In this document: positions 15,296 to 25,466 of the stretch, piece after piece
Position numbering within the stretch: position 1 is the first letter of the stretch
Layout: each line of letters starts with the position of its first letter
Assembly (NCBI RefSeq): GCF_000374085.1
Contig: NZ_KB893579.1
Span: forward strand, 1-45,679
Reading direction: 5' to 3'
Source of the DNA: Spirosoma spitsbergense DSM 19989
GTDB taxonomy: Bacteria > Bacteroidota > Bacteroidia > Cytophagales > Spirosomataceae
DNA: 45,679 nucleotides
Translations under genes and position numbers: made by a program
Notes under the pieces: generated by a model
The model's input: only the letters and a program-made list of their open reading frames with translations
Databases searched by the model: none
Told to the model about the DNA's origin: nothing

Positions 15296-16870
15296 ATGAA
15301 ATCAATTATTCCAGGACTTATTGCCTGCTTTCTTGCCGTTAGTTCGGGCTTTTCTCAATCTTCTGTCAGTAATGGAAAGCCATTACCGCGCATCGGTATT
15401 GCGGGGCTGGGCATCGAATCCAGCACGTTTTCTCCGGCCGTTACGCACGAAGAAGCTTTTCACGCCAAATATGGCCCGGAGGTGTTTACGTCTTATCCGT
15501 TCCTGAGTGCCAGCTCTGCTTTGCGGCAACAGGCTACGTGGCTACCGGCACTGGTTGGCAAATCGTTGCCCGGTGGTGCCGTAACGCGGGAAGCGTACGA
15601 GTCGCTGGTGGGGAAAGTGCTGGATTCGCTCAAAAAAAATGGGCCTTACGATGGCCTGTATTTCGACATTCACGGAGCCATGAGCGTTGTGGGACTGGAT
15701 GACCCGGAAGGGGATTTTATTACCCGCATCCGTAAGGTAATCGGGTATAAGACACTCATTTCCACGTCTATGGATCTGCACGGTAACGTGTCGTGGCGGC
15801 TGGCGAAAAATACGGATTTGATGACCTGCTACCGGATGGCCCCGCACGAGGATGCTATGCAAACGAAAGAGCGGGCGGTAACTAATCTGCTGGAACGCCT
15901 GAAAAGCGGTAAAGGCAAACCTGCCTACAAAGCCTGGATTCCTATCCCGATTCTGCTGCCGGGAGAACAAACCAGTACGCGCATCGAGCCGGGAAAAAGC
16001 CTGTATCATCAGGTAGCTCCCCTGGCCGATAATCAGCCGGGTATAGTAGATGCCGCCATCTGGATTGGCTACGCCTGGGCCGATGAACCGCGAAACCACG
16101 CCGTGGTCATGGTGACCGGCGATGATAAGGCCAGGGTGACCAAAGCGGCTGAGCAGCTGGCGAATGCCTTCTGGAACGCACGAAACCAGTTCGACTTCGT
16201 AGCGCCCGTTGGCACGCTGGAGAAATCCCTCGCCGATGCCCTGGCCAGCAAAAAACACCCCTTTTTTATCAGCGATACCGGCGATAACCCAACGGCCGGT
16301 GGCGCGGGCGACGTGACCTGGACACTCACGCAGTTACTCGCCCGGCCTGAGTTCAAACAGGCCGACGGCCCTTCGCTGATTTACGCGTCCATTCCCGACC
16401 CCGAACTGGTTAAAAAAGCTATGGCCGCCGGTGTGGGTGGTCAGGTTGACGGGGTGGCCGGTGCGCGGGTTGATGCCCGTTTTGCCCCACCCGTTCCCAT
16501 TAAAGGAACCGTCGAGTCAATTGTGAAGGGTGATGTAAATGCGGAAGTTGAGGTAGTCGTGAAGGTGGGTAGTATCCACGTCATCGTGACGCAGAAACGC
16601 AAACCCTACCATAAGGAAGCTGATTTTACCCGCCTGGGCCTCAATCCCCGAACCGCCGACATCGTGGTCGTGAAAATTGGTTATCTGGAACCCGAACTAT
16701 ATGCCATGCAGGCCGGATGGATAATGGCGTTAACACCCGGCGGTGTCAATCAGGATTTAGCCAGTCTGCCCTACAAACGCATCGAACGACCCATGTTCCC
16801 GCTCAACAAAAACATGCCTGATCCAAATCTGTCGGCCCAGTTCGTACCGCTTTCGGGCGCGTCGAAGTAG
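15296..16870 (+). CDS. M81-family (MlrC-like) metallopeptidase, exported
   Basis: 524 aa with a signal peptide (hydrophobic SIIPGLIACFLAVSSGFSQ). The mature part begins RIGIAGLGIESSTFSP, the typical N-terminus of the MlrC domain named after the microcystin-LR degradation protein. Metal ligands are likely in the FDIHGAMSV, TSMDLHGNVSW and RMAPHED segments. DTGDNPTAGGAGDVTW marks the start of the C-terminal MlrC domain. Known M81 proteins cleave short linear peptides; most members are uncharacterised. It probably shares a transcript with the amidase. Confidence 0.93.
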   Translation: MKSIIPGLIACFLAVSSGFSQSSVSNGKPLPRIGIAGLGIESSTFSPAVTHEEAFHAKYGPEVFTSYPFLSASSALRQQATWLPALVGKSLPGGAVTREAYESLVGKVLDSLKKNGPYDGLYFDIHGAMSVVGLDDPEGDFITRIRKVIGYKTLISTSMDLHGNVSWRLAKNTDLMTCYRMAPHEDAMQTKERAVTNLLERLKSGKGKPAYKAWIPIPILLPGEQTSTRIEPGKSLYHQVAPLADNQPGIVDAAIWIGYAWADEPRNHAVVMVTGDDKARVTKAAEQLANAFWNARNQFDFVAPVGTLEKSLADALASKKHPFFISDTGDNPTAGGAGDVTWTLTQLLARPEFKQADGPSLIYASIPDPELVKKAMAAGVGGQVDGVAGARVDARFAPPVPIKGTVESIVKGDVNAEVEVVVKVGSIHVIVTQKRKPYHKEADFTRLGLNPRTADIVVVKIGYLEPELYAMQAGWIMALTPGGVNQDLASLPYKRIERPMFPLNKNMPDPNLSAQFVPLSGASK

Positions 16871-17017
16871 TCATGCTACGGTGATGATGGTAGTTGATAT
16901 TTTTTTATGATTGTTCTAAAAGTCCTGTTGGGATAGGCGGAACAAAGTAATTAGACAAACTATTGCTATAAGTACCTGCCTACATTGACAGGAGGTACAA
17001 GTTAAATCAGTTGAGTC

Positions 17018-17212
17018 ATGCCTAAAGCCATTAAAGGAACGGTGTTTTATACCCTTCCGGAAGCAGCTCAGGAATTGCACATTACGATTGGACGGTTGAA
17101 AGGTTATCTGGACCAGAGTCGGTTGATCAGCGAACGCATTGGCCGAACGGAATTTATCAGAGAACAGGTATTGCGAACGTACATGTCCAAACGTGGTCTG
17201 ACACTCGAATGA
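17018..17212 (+). CDS. Small helix-turn-helix (excisionase/MerR-like) protein
   Basis: 64 aa. VFYTLPEAAQELHITIGRLKGYLDQSRLISERIGRTEFIREQVL reads as a winged-helix unit of the HTH_17/MerR type: a helix-turn-helix (TLPEAAQELHITIGRLKGYL) followed by a wing-like ISERIGRTEFI. Such single-domain proteins are either excisionases or solo regulators. There is no integrase nearby, so a regulatory role is more likely. AGGAGG lies about 25 nt upstream of the ATG, too far to be a normal ribosome site. Confidence 0.72.
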   Translation: MPKAIKGTVFYTLPEAAQELHITIGRLKGYLDQSRLISERIGRTEFIREQVLRTYMSKRGLTLE

Positions 17213-17279
17213 TGGGGGATGAGTGCCCTGATGCGGTTAAATTTTCCTCGCACACATAGCCAATAAATCGTGCGAAAAG

Positions 17280-17335
17280 GCAGAAAGCGAATACCCTGAG
17301 AATACTGTTTTCTCACCGGGTCATTCGCTTTCTGC
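17280..17335. terminator. Bidirectional hairpin between convergent genes
   Basis: GCAGAAAGCGAAT pairs with ATTCGCTTTCTGC, and inside it CCC/GGG and GAGA/TCTC extend the stem. It lies between the small HTH gene and the convergent TIM-barrel gene. There is no strong T-run. Confidence 0.55.
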
Positions 17336-17379
17336 TGTAATAGCAATAGGGTTAAGTGGCAAACTGGTGCCGCCAGCTA

Positions 17380-18261
17380 TCAGGCTCGGGCAATCATCCG
17401 GTCGAATACTGCGCGTTGTTCCTTCATAGACGCGACCTTATCGGCGGGGTCGGTATGGCATTCGAGGAGTACCCAGCCATTGTACTTCATCTTAACCATA
17501 TTGTTCAGTAATTGCTGGTACGGGTAATCGGTGCGGTCCAGTTCGCGAACGTGGCAGGTAGCCCCGAACCGGTTTTTGACCAGGTCGAAATTGTACTGAA
17601 ACCCCTTTCCGTTCAAATCCTGCGGGTTGCAGTTCCAGCATATGGTAGCGTTGGGATGGTTAGCCACGTCCATAATCCGCTTTGTCATCGGCAATTCCTG
17701 AGTTTCTTCGCCGTGAACTTCCAGCCGGATCTGCTGGCCCAGTTCCGCGCCGTACCGGGCCAGTTCGTTGAGCGATTCGCCGATCTGGTTGATGGTTTTC
17801 TCTACGGGGACTTCTTTGTGCAGGGCGTTGGGCTTCACCTTTACGCCCGTTCCCCCCACATCGGCACTCAGCCGGATAAACTCCTTTGCCCGCTCAATCG
17901 ACTCGTTCAGCTTGCCCTGGTCTACGTAATCGAACTGCTGGTTTGTTCCCAGGCCAATGAGCTGCACCGGGCTATCGGCAAATCGTTTTTTCACCTCCAG
18001 CCGCTGGGCCGCATTCAGATTGGGCATCACGTTGTGGGCATGCTCCACCCGCAACTCCACCCCGTGAATACCGGTATCCGCACAGTTTTTAATTACGGTC
18101 GGCAAATCCCAGTCTTTACCCCACAGATAGGTGACAAAACCGAGTTTGACCGCCGGTTTCGCCCGTGTTGCTTCAGCCGCAAAAGCGGGTCCTGCCAGCA
18201 GGGAGGCACCCGCCATCAGGGAAATGTCTTTCAGGAATGTTTTTCTATCGATAAGGGACAT
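17380..18261 (-). CDS. Exported sugar phosphate isomerase/epimerase-like TIM-barrel protein
   Basis: 293 aa. The N-terminus MSLIDRKTFLKDISLMAGAS followed by LLAGPAFAAE is a Tat-like signal (RK instead of RR) with an AxA cleavage site. The mature protein is a xylose-isomerase-like barrel: KLGFVTYLWGKDWDL, then GIHGVELRVEHAHN, a metal-site-like IRLEVHGEETQ, ATICWNCNPQDLNGKG and NGWVLLECHTD at the C-terminal strands. These proteins isomerise or epimerise sugars or cyclitols; exported versions are frequent in Cytophagales and mostly uncharacterised. It is convergent with the HTH gene and downstream of sua5. Confidence 0.88.
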   Translation of the reverse strand: MSLIDRKTFLKDISLMAGASLLAGPAFAAEATRAKPAVKLGFVTYLWGKDWDLPTVIKNCADTGIHGVELRVEHAHNVMPNLNAAQRLEVKKRFADSPVQLIGLGTNQQFDYVDQGKLNESIERAKEFIRLSADVGGTGVKVKPNALHKEVPVEKTINQIGESLNELARYGAELGQQIRLEVHGEETQELPMTKRIMDVANHPNATICWNCNPQDLNGKGFQYNFDLVKNRFGATCHVRELDRTDYPYQQLLNNMVKMKYNGWVLLECHTDPADKVASMKEQRAVFDRMIARA

Positions 18262-18337
18262 AAGGGTTGGGATTTAGAGACAGCATTAGAAGAAAAAATA
18301 ACGCTGCGCCTACCCGTAACAGGCTCTCTGTATCGGC

Positions 18338-19291
18338 TCAGGCGGGCATACTGGCCCGGCGCAATCGGTCATTGATGGCTCCCCCTAATCCCTGGTTGGG
18401 GACCTGTTCCGCGTAGATGGTGTCAATGGGTAAGGAATCCAGCATGCGGAGGTGGGCGAAGAGGTTTTTGGCCGCTTCGTTTATGTCGCCGGTAGGGGAG
18501 AGCACTCGTTGACAGTCTGGGGCTATCCCGCCGAAAGGCTGCCGGAAGGCCAGCGCACCGATGCGTTCGGCTGGCTTCGGACTCTCGCCCGGTGCCAGGA
18601 GTATCAGCGGTTTACGGGGGGCGTAGTGGCTGCTGAGCATCCCCGGTGCAGCCGGATTTGAGGTAGAATGCGTTCGAACCGAAACGGAGCCAACAACGGC
18701 TTCAATCTGTTCCAGGGCCATACCTCCCAACCGAAACACGGTAAGCTGGTTATTTTCGAAACCAATAATGGTGGATTCAAGACCAATGTCTGCCGAACCA
18801 CCGTCCAGAATATACGGTATCTGGTCGCCCAGCTGATCGGCCACGTGTTGTGCCGTGGTGGGGCTGATGTAGCCAAACGGATTGGCACTTGGCGCGGCCA
18901 GGGGGAAATCGAGTGAGCGTAGCAGACTAAGGGTCAGCGGATGCCTTGGAATACGAATCGCTACGGCTGGTAGCCCCGCCGTAACGAGGTCGGGAATCAG
19001 GTCGCGTTTGGGCAGGAGCAGCGTGAGTGGACCGGGCCAGAACGTTTCGGCCAGCCGCCGGATCGGTTCGGGAATATGGGTAACGAAGCGGTCCAGTTTA
19101 CTGAGGGAGTCCGTGTGAACAATGAGCGGATCGAAGGAGGGGCGGTTTTTGACCCGGAAAATCGTCAGTACAGCATCCGGGTCAAAAGCGTTGCCCGCCA
19201 GGCCGTAGACGGTTTCGGTAGGAATGCCTACCACATGGCCTGCTTCCAGAAATGCTTTTGCTGCCGCTATATCGGTACCAATCTGTGCCAT
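18338..19291 (-). CDS. sua5: L-threonylcarbamoyladenylate synthase, Sua5 (long) type
   Basis: 317 aa. It makes threonylcarbamoyl-AMP from Thr, bicarbonate and ATP, the first step of the t6A37 tRNA modification. The YrdC/Sua5 domain shows HVVGIPTETVYGLAGNAFD, FRVKNRPSFDPLIVH, FWPGPLTLLLPK and LAAPSANPFGYISPT. The extra C-terminal ~110 residues, with APGMLSSHYAPRKPL in the linker, are the Sua5 domain that distinguishes it from short TsaC. The ATG lies immediately beside the heptad inverted repeat 19296-19387, so its 5' flank is formed by that repeat. Confidence 0.95.
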   Translation of the reverse strand: MAQIGTDIAAAKAFLEAGHVVGIPTETVYGLAGNAFDPDAVLTIFRVKNRPSFDPLIVHTDSLSKLDRFVTHIPEPIRRLAETFWPGPLTLLLPKRDLIPDLVTAGLPAVAIRIPRHPLTLSLLRSLDFPLAAPSANPFGYISPTTAQHVADQLGDQIPYILDGGSADIGLESTIIGFENNQLTVFRLGGMALEQIEAVVGSVSVRTHSTSNPAAPGMLSSHYAPRKPLILLAPGESPKPAERIGALAFRQPFGGIAPDCQRVLSPTGDINEAAKNLFAHLRMLDSLPIDTIYAEQVPNQGLGGAINDRLRRASMPA

Positions 19292-19295
19292 TCGG

Positions 19296-19387
19296 TTTTG
19301 GATTTATGGTTTGCGGTTTACGGTGCGCTGACGCGTAAAATTCTGATGCGTCAGCCCATCGTAAACCGCAAATCATAAACCATAAAC
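19296..19387. repeat. Inverted repeat with heptad-array arms (TTTRYGG type)
   Basis: The left arm is 7-nt units TTTTGGA, TTTATGG, TTTGCGG, TTTACGG, and the right arm is CGTAAAC, CGCAAAT, CATAAAC, CATAAAC, the degenerate complements. The arms close on GCTGACGC (19327-19334) and GCGTCAGC (19348-19355) around 13 nt. The same core occurs in the repeat at 6143-6233, whose arm sequence is different. It fills the entire spacer between the FKBP stop and the sua5 start. Confidence 0.85.
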
Positions 19388-19391
19388 TGGT

Positions 19392-19859
19392 TTAATGATC
19401 TCCGCCGTGTCCATGAACATGCCCGTGCGCCAGTTCGTCTTCAGTGGCTTCCCGAACTTCCATAATTTCGACGTCGAAAAATAGATTCTGGTCAGCCAGC
19501 GGGTGGTTAGCGTCGACAGTTACGAATTCGGGGTCAACTTTCGTGACGGTAATAACCTGCCCTTCGTTGGTTTCAAACTGCATACCTACTTCGATCTCCT
19601 GTCCGCCGAACGCTTTGCGGGGTACTTCTTCCAATAGAGCGGGATCGCTTACCCCGTAGCCCTTTTCGGGCGAAACGTCAATCTGGAAATGATCGCCTGT
19701 ACTATGTCCTTCCAGCCCTTCTTCCATGCCTGGAATCAGGTTGTTAGCGCCATGCAGGTAGTAGAGCGGATCGCTTCCCTCGCTGGTATCCAGCACATTG
19801 CCTTTGCTATCACGTAGCGTATAGTGGATGCCCGCTACTTTGTCTTTTGCTATAATCAT
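19392..19859 (-). CDS. FKBP-type peptidyl-prolyl isomerase, SlyD-like
   Basis: 155 aa. The FKBP half (AGIHYTLRDSKGNVLDTSEG, PLYYLHGANNLIPGMEEGLEG) is interrupted by an insert-in-flap region (VSPEKGYGVSDPALLEEVPRKAF and EVGMQFETNEGQ), as in SlyD. The sequence DANHPLADQNLFFDVEIMEVREAT closes the fold. The C-terminal tail GHVHGHGGDH is His-rich and could bind Ni or Zn as in SlyD. The role is a cytoplasmic prolyl isomerase and chaperone. An exact TAnnTTTG box lies upstream. The heptad repeat separates it from sua5 downstream. Confidence 0.94.
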   Translation of the reverse strand: MIIAKDKVAGIHYTLRDSKGNVLDTSEGSDPLYYLHGANNLIPGMEEGLEGHSTGDHFQIDVSPEKGYGVSDPALLEEVPRKAFGGQEIEVGMQFETNEGQVITVTKVDPEFVTVDANHPLADQNLFFDVEIMEVREATEDELAHGHVHGHGGDH

Positions 19860-19906
19860 GGTATTTTCTGCTGAATTTTTTTTCTTTACTACAACAACAG
19901 AATAGA

Positions 19907-19914
19907 CAAAGTTA
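19907..19914 (-). promoter_or_regulatory. Candidate -7 box (TAACTTTG) for the FKBP gene
   Basis: On the minus strand TAACTTTG matches TAnnTTTG, 48 nt upstream of the FKBP ATG. No convincing TTG -33 element is seen. Confidence 0.5.
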
Positions 19915-19948
19915 CTTTTGATCGGGTCATAATTTTTGAAAGGTTGAT

Positions 19949-20335
19949 TTATTCCGGCAATTCGGTCATTGACTGGTCGGTTGGTTTGTCGTCGAATTCT
20001 TCGGGTTCGTCGTCAAGCGTATCGCGGACTTTTTCCAGAAACGACTTTATTTTTTGCAGCTTCCCGATGTAGCGGGCGTTTTCTCGTCGCCGTTCATCCC
20101 GTTGTTTCAGGTATTCGCGGGCACCGGGAAGGGTATATTTCTGCCGGTCGATCAGGTCAAGAATCTCCGTGAGGTGGTCGATGTCGGCCTGGGCGTAAAT
20201 GCGGTCGCCGGAGCGGTTTTTCTTTGGCTGGAGCGTTTTGAACTCTTTTTCGTAATAACGAAGCTTGGAGGCATTGATGCCGAATCGCTCGGCTACTTCT
20301 GTGATGCTGTAATACAATTTGCCGCTACCTTCCAT
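19949..20335 (-). CDS. MerR-family transcriptional regulator
   Basis: 128 aa. YSITEVAERFGINASKLRYYEKEFKTLQPKKNRSGDRIYAQADIDHL is a MerR winged-helix DNA-binding domain. A short dimerisation helix follows (QRDERRRENARYIGKLQKIKSF) and an acidic tail (DDEPEEFDDKPTD). No Cys-rich metal site is present, so it is not a metal sensor of the classical type. This RacA/MerR_1-like form is widespread in Bacteroidota and of unknown regulon. It is divergent from alaS, with the octad repeat between the two genes. Confidence 0.92.
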   Translation of the reverse strand: MEGSGKLYYSITEVAERFGINASKLRYYEKEFKTLQPKKNRSGDRIYAQADIDHLTEILDLIDRQKYTLPGAREYLKQRDERRRENARYIGKLQKIKSFLEKVRDTLDDEPEEFDDKPTDQSMTELPE

Positions 20336-20380
20336 GCTACAAACTTGCTGACCTTCGGGTAAACCTGCAAGTTTTTGGCG

Positions 20381-20388
20381 TAAATTTG
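20381..20388 (+). promoter_or_regulatory. Candidate -7 box (TAAATTTG) for alaS
   Basis: TAAATTTG fits TAnnTTTG. Transcription would start about 7 nt downstream, at the first octad units of the inverted repeat 20388-20560, so the alaS leader RNA would consist almost entirely of that repeat. Confidence 0.5.
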
Positions 20389-20560
20389 TCGTTCGGTTGG
20401 TAAGTTAGCCAGTCGGTGAGTCGATCCGTTAACCACTTACTGAGTCAACAAGTTAGCCAGCATTTAGTTATTGGATTAACCTACTGACTGATCGATTTAC
20501 TGATTTATCAACTGTTTGACTAATAAACCGTCTGACTCACTAACTGTCTGACTGATTGAT
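20388..20560. repeat. Inverted repeat with octad-array arms in the alaS leader
   Basis: From 20388 to 20459 there are nine consecutive 8-nt units, eight of which begin GTY (for example GTTGGTAA, GTTAGCCA, GTCGGTGA, GTCAACAA). From 20473 to 20560 there are eleven consecutive 8-nt units, all ending RAY (for example CTACTGAC, TTATCAAC, CGTCTGAC, TCACTAAC). RTY and RAY are complementary, so the two arrays can fold on each other around a 13-nt centre. The unit sequence is degenerate but the phase never slips. Confidence 0.8.
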
Positions 20561-20570
20561 AAACTGTATT

Positions 20571-23231
<2,661 letters not shown>

Positions 23232-23252
23232 CCCATTATTTGATGATTTTTC

Positions 23253-23287
23253 AACCCTATAAGGTCTTTGAGACCTTGTAGGGTTTT
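23253..23287 (+). terminator. Rho-independent terminator after alaS
   Basis: AACCCTATAAGGTCT and AGACCTTGTAGGGTT pair over 15 bp with one mismatch around a TTG loop, and the T-run TTTTT closes the site. It lies 21 nt after the alaS stop. Confidence 0.88.
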
Positions 23288-23308
23288 TATATAACCGTAA
23301 CAAAGTCC

Positions 23309-24583
23309 ATGAAAAAACTCGTGTTATTGCTGGCGTTGGTTAGTCAGGCTGTTGTCGGCCAGTCACTCTCTGCCGCTGAAAAAAGTGTTCTGACTACCGT
23401 AACAGCGCAAATGCCGCAAACCGAATCCTTTCTGGAAAAGGTTGTCAATATAAACAGCGGCACGCTCAACAAGGAGGGCGTACGGCAGGTAGGCGATATG
23501 ATGGGGGATGAGTTGAAAAAACTTGGCTTCACCATCGAGTGGGTTACCCTGCCCGACTCGCTCAACCGGGCGGGGCATCTGGTAGCCACCCGGCGGGGTA
23601 ACAAGGGTAAAAAACTGTTCCTGATTGGCCACCTGGATACGGTGTTCGAGAAGAGTTTGCCGATGGAGCCATTCACCCGCTTGAACGACTCGACCGCTTC
23701 GGGGCAGGGCGTAAACGACATGAAAGGGGGCGACGTACTGGTTATTGCCGCCCTTAAAGCACTGCATACCCAAAAACTGCTGGACGATACCAGTATCACC
23801 GTTTATTTTACCGGCGACGAAGAGAGTTCGGGCGGAATCGAAAGCCGCCTGGATTTCATCGAGCGGGCCAAACAGTCCGATGCGGCTCTGGCCTTTGAAA
23901 CGGCGCAGGGCCTCAAGAGTGTTACAACGGGTCGGCGGGGGTCGAGTAGCTGGACACTAACCGTAAAAGCCCGCTCCGGTCACTCGTCGCGCATCTTCAG
24001 CGACCTCGGCTATGGGGCCATCTATGAAGCAGCCCGCGTGCTCACCGAGTTTCGGCGGACGCTGGGGCAGGAGCAGTACCTCACCTTCAATCCGGGCCTT
24101 ATTGTGGGGGGCTCCGAGGTGCATTACGACCCCCAAACGGCCAAAGCCGATGCCATCGGCAAAACCAATATCGTGGCCGGATCAACACTGGTCAAGGGCG
24201 ATTTACGTTTCCTCGGCGAAGCCCAGAAAGAAAAAGCCCGCGTCCGGATGCAGGAGATTGTGGAAAAAAGCCTGCCCCTCACTGGCTCGAAAATCACGTT
24301 CGCCGATGGTATTCCGTCCATGGAGCCGTCAGCGGCTAATGACAAACTTCGTGCGGTTGTTGACAACGTCAGTCGGGACATGGGCTTCGGCCCGGTTACG
24401 GCGGGTGACCCCGGCTCGCGTGGTGCGGGCGACGTATCGTTCGTGGCGGCTTACGTACCCTGTCTGGATGGGCTGGGCGCGTCGGGCAAGGGGGCGCACA
24501 GCATCGAAGAAACCATGAATATGGCCGAATTTCCGAAACTGATTCAGCGCACGGCCATTCTGCTCTACCGGCTAACGCGCTAG
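23309..24583 (+). CDS. M20-family metallopeptidase (glutamate carboxypeptidase-like), exported
   Basis: 424 aa with a signal peptide (KKLVLLLALVSQAVVGQS). The di-zinc hydrolase motifs are LIGHLDTVFE (first ligand His plus Asp), GVNDMKGGDVLVIAAL (bridging Asp), YFTGDEESSGG (catalytic Glu pair) and GLGASGKGAHSIEE near the end (last ligand His). The dimerisation domain lies in the middle (VKARSGHSSRIFSD). The sequence order resembles carboxypeptidase G2-type enzymes that cut C-terminal Glu or other amino acids from peptides. It probably acts in the periplasm. It lies 24 nt before murI on the same strand. Confidence 0.92.
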   Translation: MKKLVLLLALVSQAVVGQSLSAAEKSVLTTVTAQMPQTESFLEKVVNINSGTLNKEGVRQVGDMMGDELKKLGFTIEWVTLPDSLNRAGHLVATRRGNKGKKLFLIGHLDTVFEKSLPMEPFTRLNDSTASGQGVNDMKGGDVLVIAALKALHTQKLLDDTSITVYFTGDEESSGGIESRLDFIERAKQSDAALAFETAQGLKSVTTGRRGSSSWTLTVKARSGHSSRIFSDLGYGAIYEAARVLTEFRRTLGQEQYLTFNPGLIVGGSEVHYDPQTAKADAIGKTNIVAGSTLVKGDLRFLGEAQKEKARVRMQEIVEKSLPLTGSKITFADGIPSMEPSAANDKLRAVVDNVSRDMGFGPVTAGDPGSRGAGDVSFVAAYVPCLDGLGASGKGAHSIEETMNMAEFPKLIQRTAILLYRLTR

Positions 24584-24607
24584 CCGACACGGGTAGTTTA
24601 TCTTGCT

Positions 24608-25456
24608 ATGAATCAACCTATTGGTGTATTTGACTCTGGCTACGGTGGCCTGACCGTGTTGCGGGAGATTGTTCATACACTCCCTCAATACGATTACCTA
24701 TACCTCGGCGATAATGCCCGTACGCCCTACGGAACCCGCTCCTTCGATACGGTGTACCAGTACACCCTCGAATGTGTTCGTCATCTGTTCGACCGAGGCT
24801 GTCGGCTGGTGATACTGGCCTGCAATACGGCATCGGCCAAAGCCCTGCGCAACATTCAGCAGCTGGATTTGCCGACCATGTATCCCGGACTGGATGGTCC
24901 GGACCGGCGGGTGTTGGGCGTGATTCGACCCACAACGGAAGTGATTGGTACCTACTCGAAAACTGGCCAGGTCGGGATTCTGGCTACGCGGGGAACCGTA
25001 ACCTCGGAGTCGTATCGGGTAGAGATTGAGAAATTCTTTCCGGGGTTACAGGTGTTTCAGGAAGCCTGCCCGATGTGGGTACCGCTGGTCGAAAATGGCG
25101 AGTATGCCAGTGCCGGAGCCGATTATTTTGTGCAGCAACATATTGACCGGCTGGTAGCCCAATCGCCGGACATTGATACCATCCTGCTGGCCTGTACGCA
25201 CTACCCGTTACTGCTGGATAAAATCCGGCAGTATGTACCCGGACTGGATGGTCCTGACAATACTACGATTCTGACGCAGGGTAGCATTGTGGCCTATAGC
25301 CTGGCCGACTACCTGATCCGCCACCCCGAACTGGAACAGCAAATCAGTCAGCATGGTCGGCGTACCTTCCTGACCACGGACTCAACGGAGGATTTCGACC
25401 GGCAGGCCACAGTTTTCTATGGCGAGTCCGTTCGTTCGGAGCATCTGGCTTTGTAG
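24608..25456 (+). CDS. murI: Glutamate racemase
   Basis: 282 aa. It converts L-Glu to D-Glu for peptidoglycan. PIGVFDSGYGGLTVLREI, LYLGDNARTPYGTRS, ILACNTASAKALR (first catalytic Cys) and ILLACTHYPLLLDKI (second catalytic Cys) are all present, so the enzyme looks active. The length is normal. It follows the M20 peptidase after 24 nt, likely on one transcript. A MITE begins only 10 bp after its stop codon. Confidence 0.96.
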   Translation: MNQPIGVFDSGYGGLTVLREIVHTLPQYDYLYLGDNARTPYGTRSFDTVYQYTLECVRHLFDRGCRLVILACNTASAKALRNIQQLDLPTMYPGLDGPDRRVLGVIRPTTEVIGTYSKTGQVGILATRGTVTSESYRVEIEKFFPGLQVFQEACPMWVPLVENGEYASAGADYFVQQHIDRLVAQSPDIDTILLACTHYPLLLDKIRQYVPGLDGPDNTTILTQGSIVAYSLADYLIRHPELEQQISQHGRRTFLTTDSTEDFDRQATVFYGESVRSEHLAL

Positions 25457-25466
25457 TCAGACCTTT

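Noticed and set aside
20388..20560. T-box or amino-acid riboswitch before alaS
   Set aside because: No T-box sequence, specifier loop or terminator/antiterminator pair is seen, and T-boxes are a feature of Firmicutes and relatives. The octad array is a different type of structure.
20388..20560. CRISPR array
   Set aside because: The units are 8 nt with degenerate sequence and no spacers of 25-40 nt; there are no cas genes in the window.
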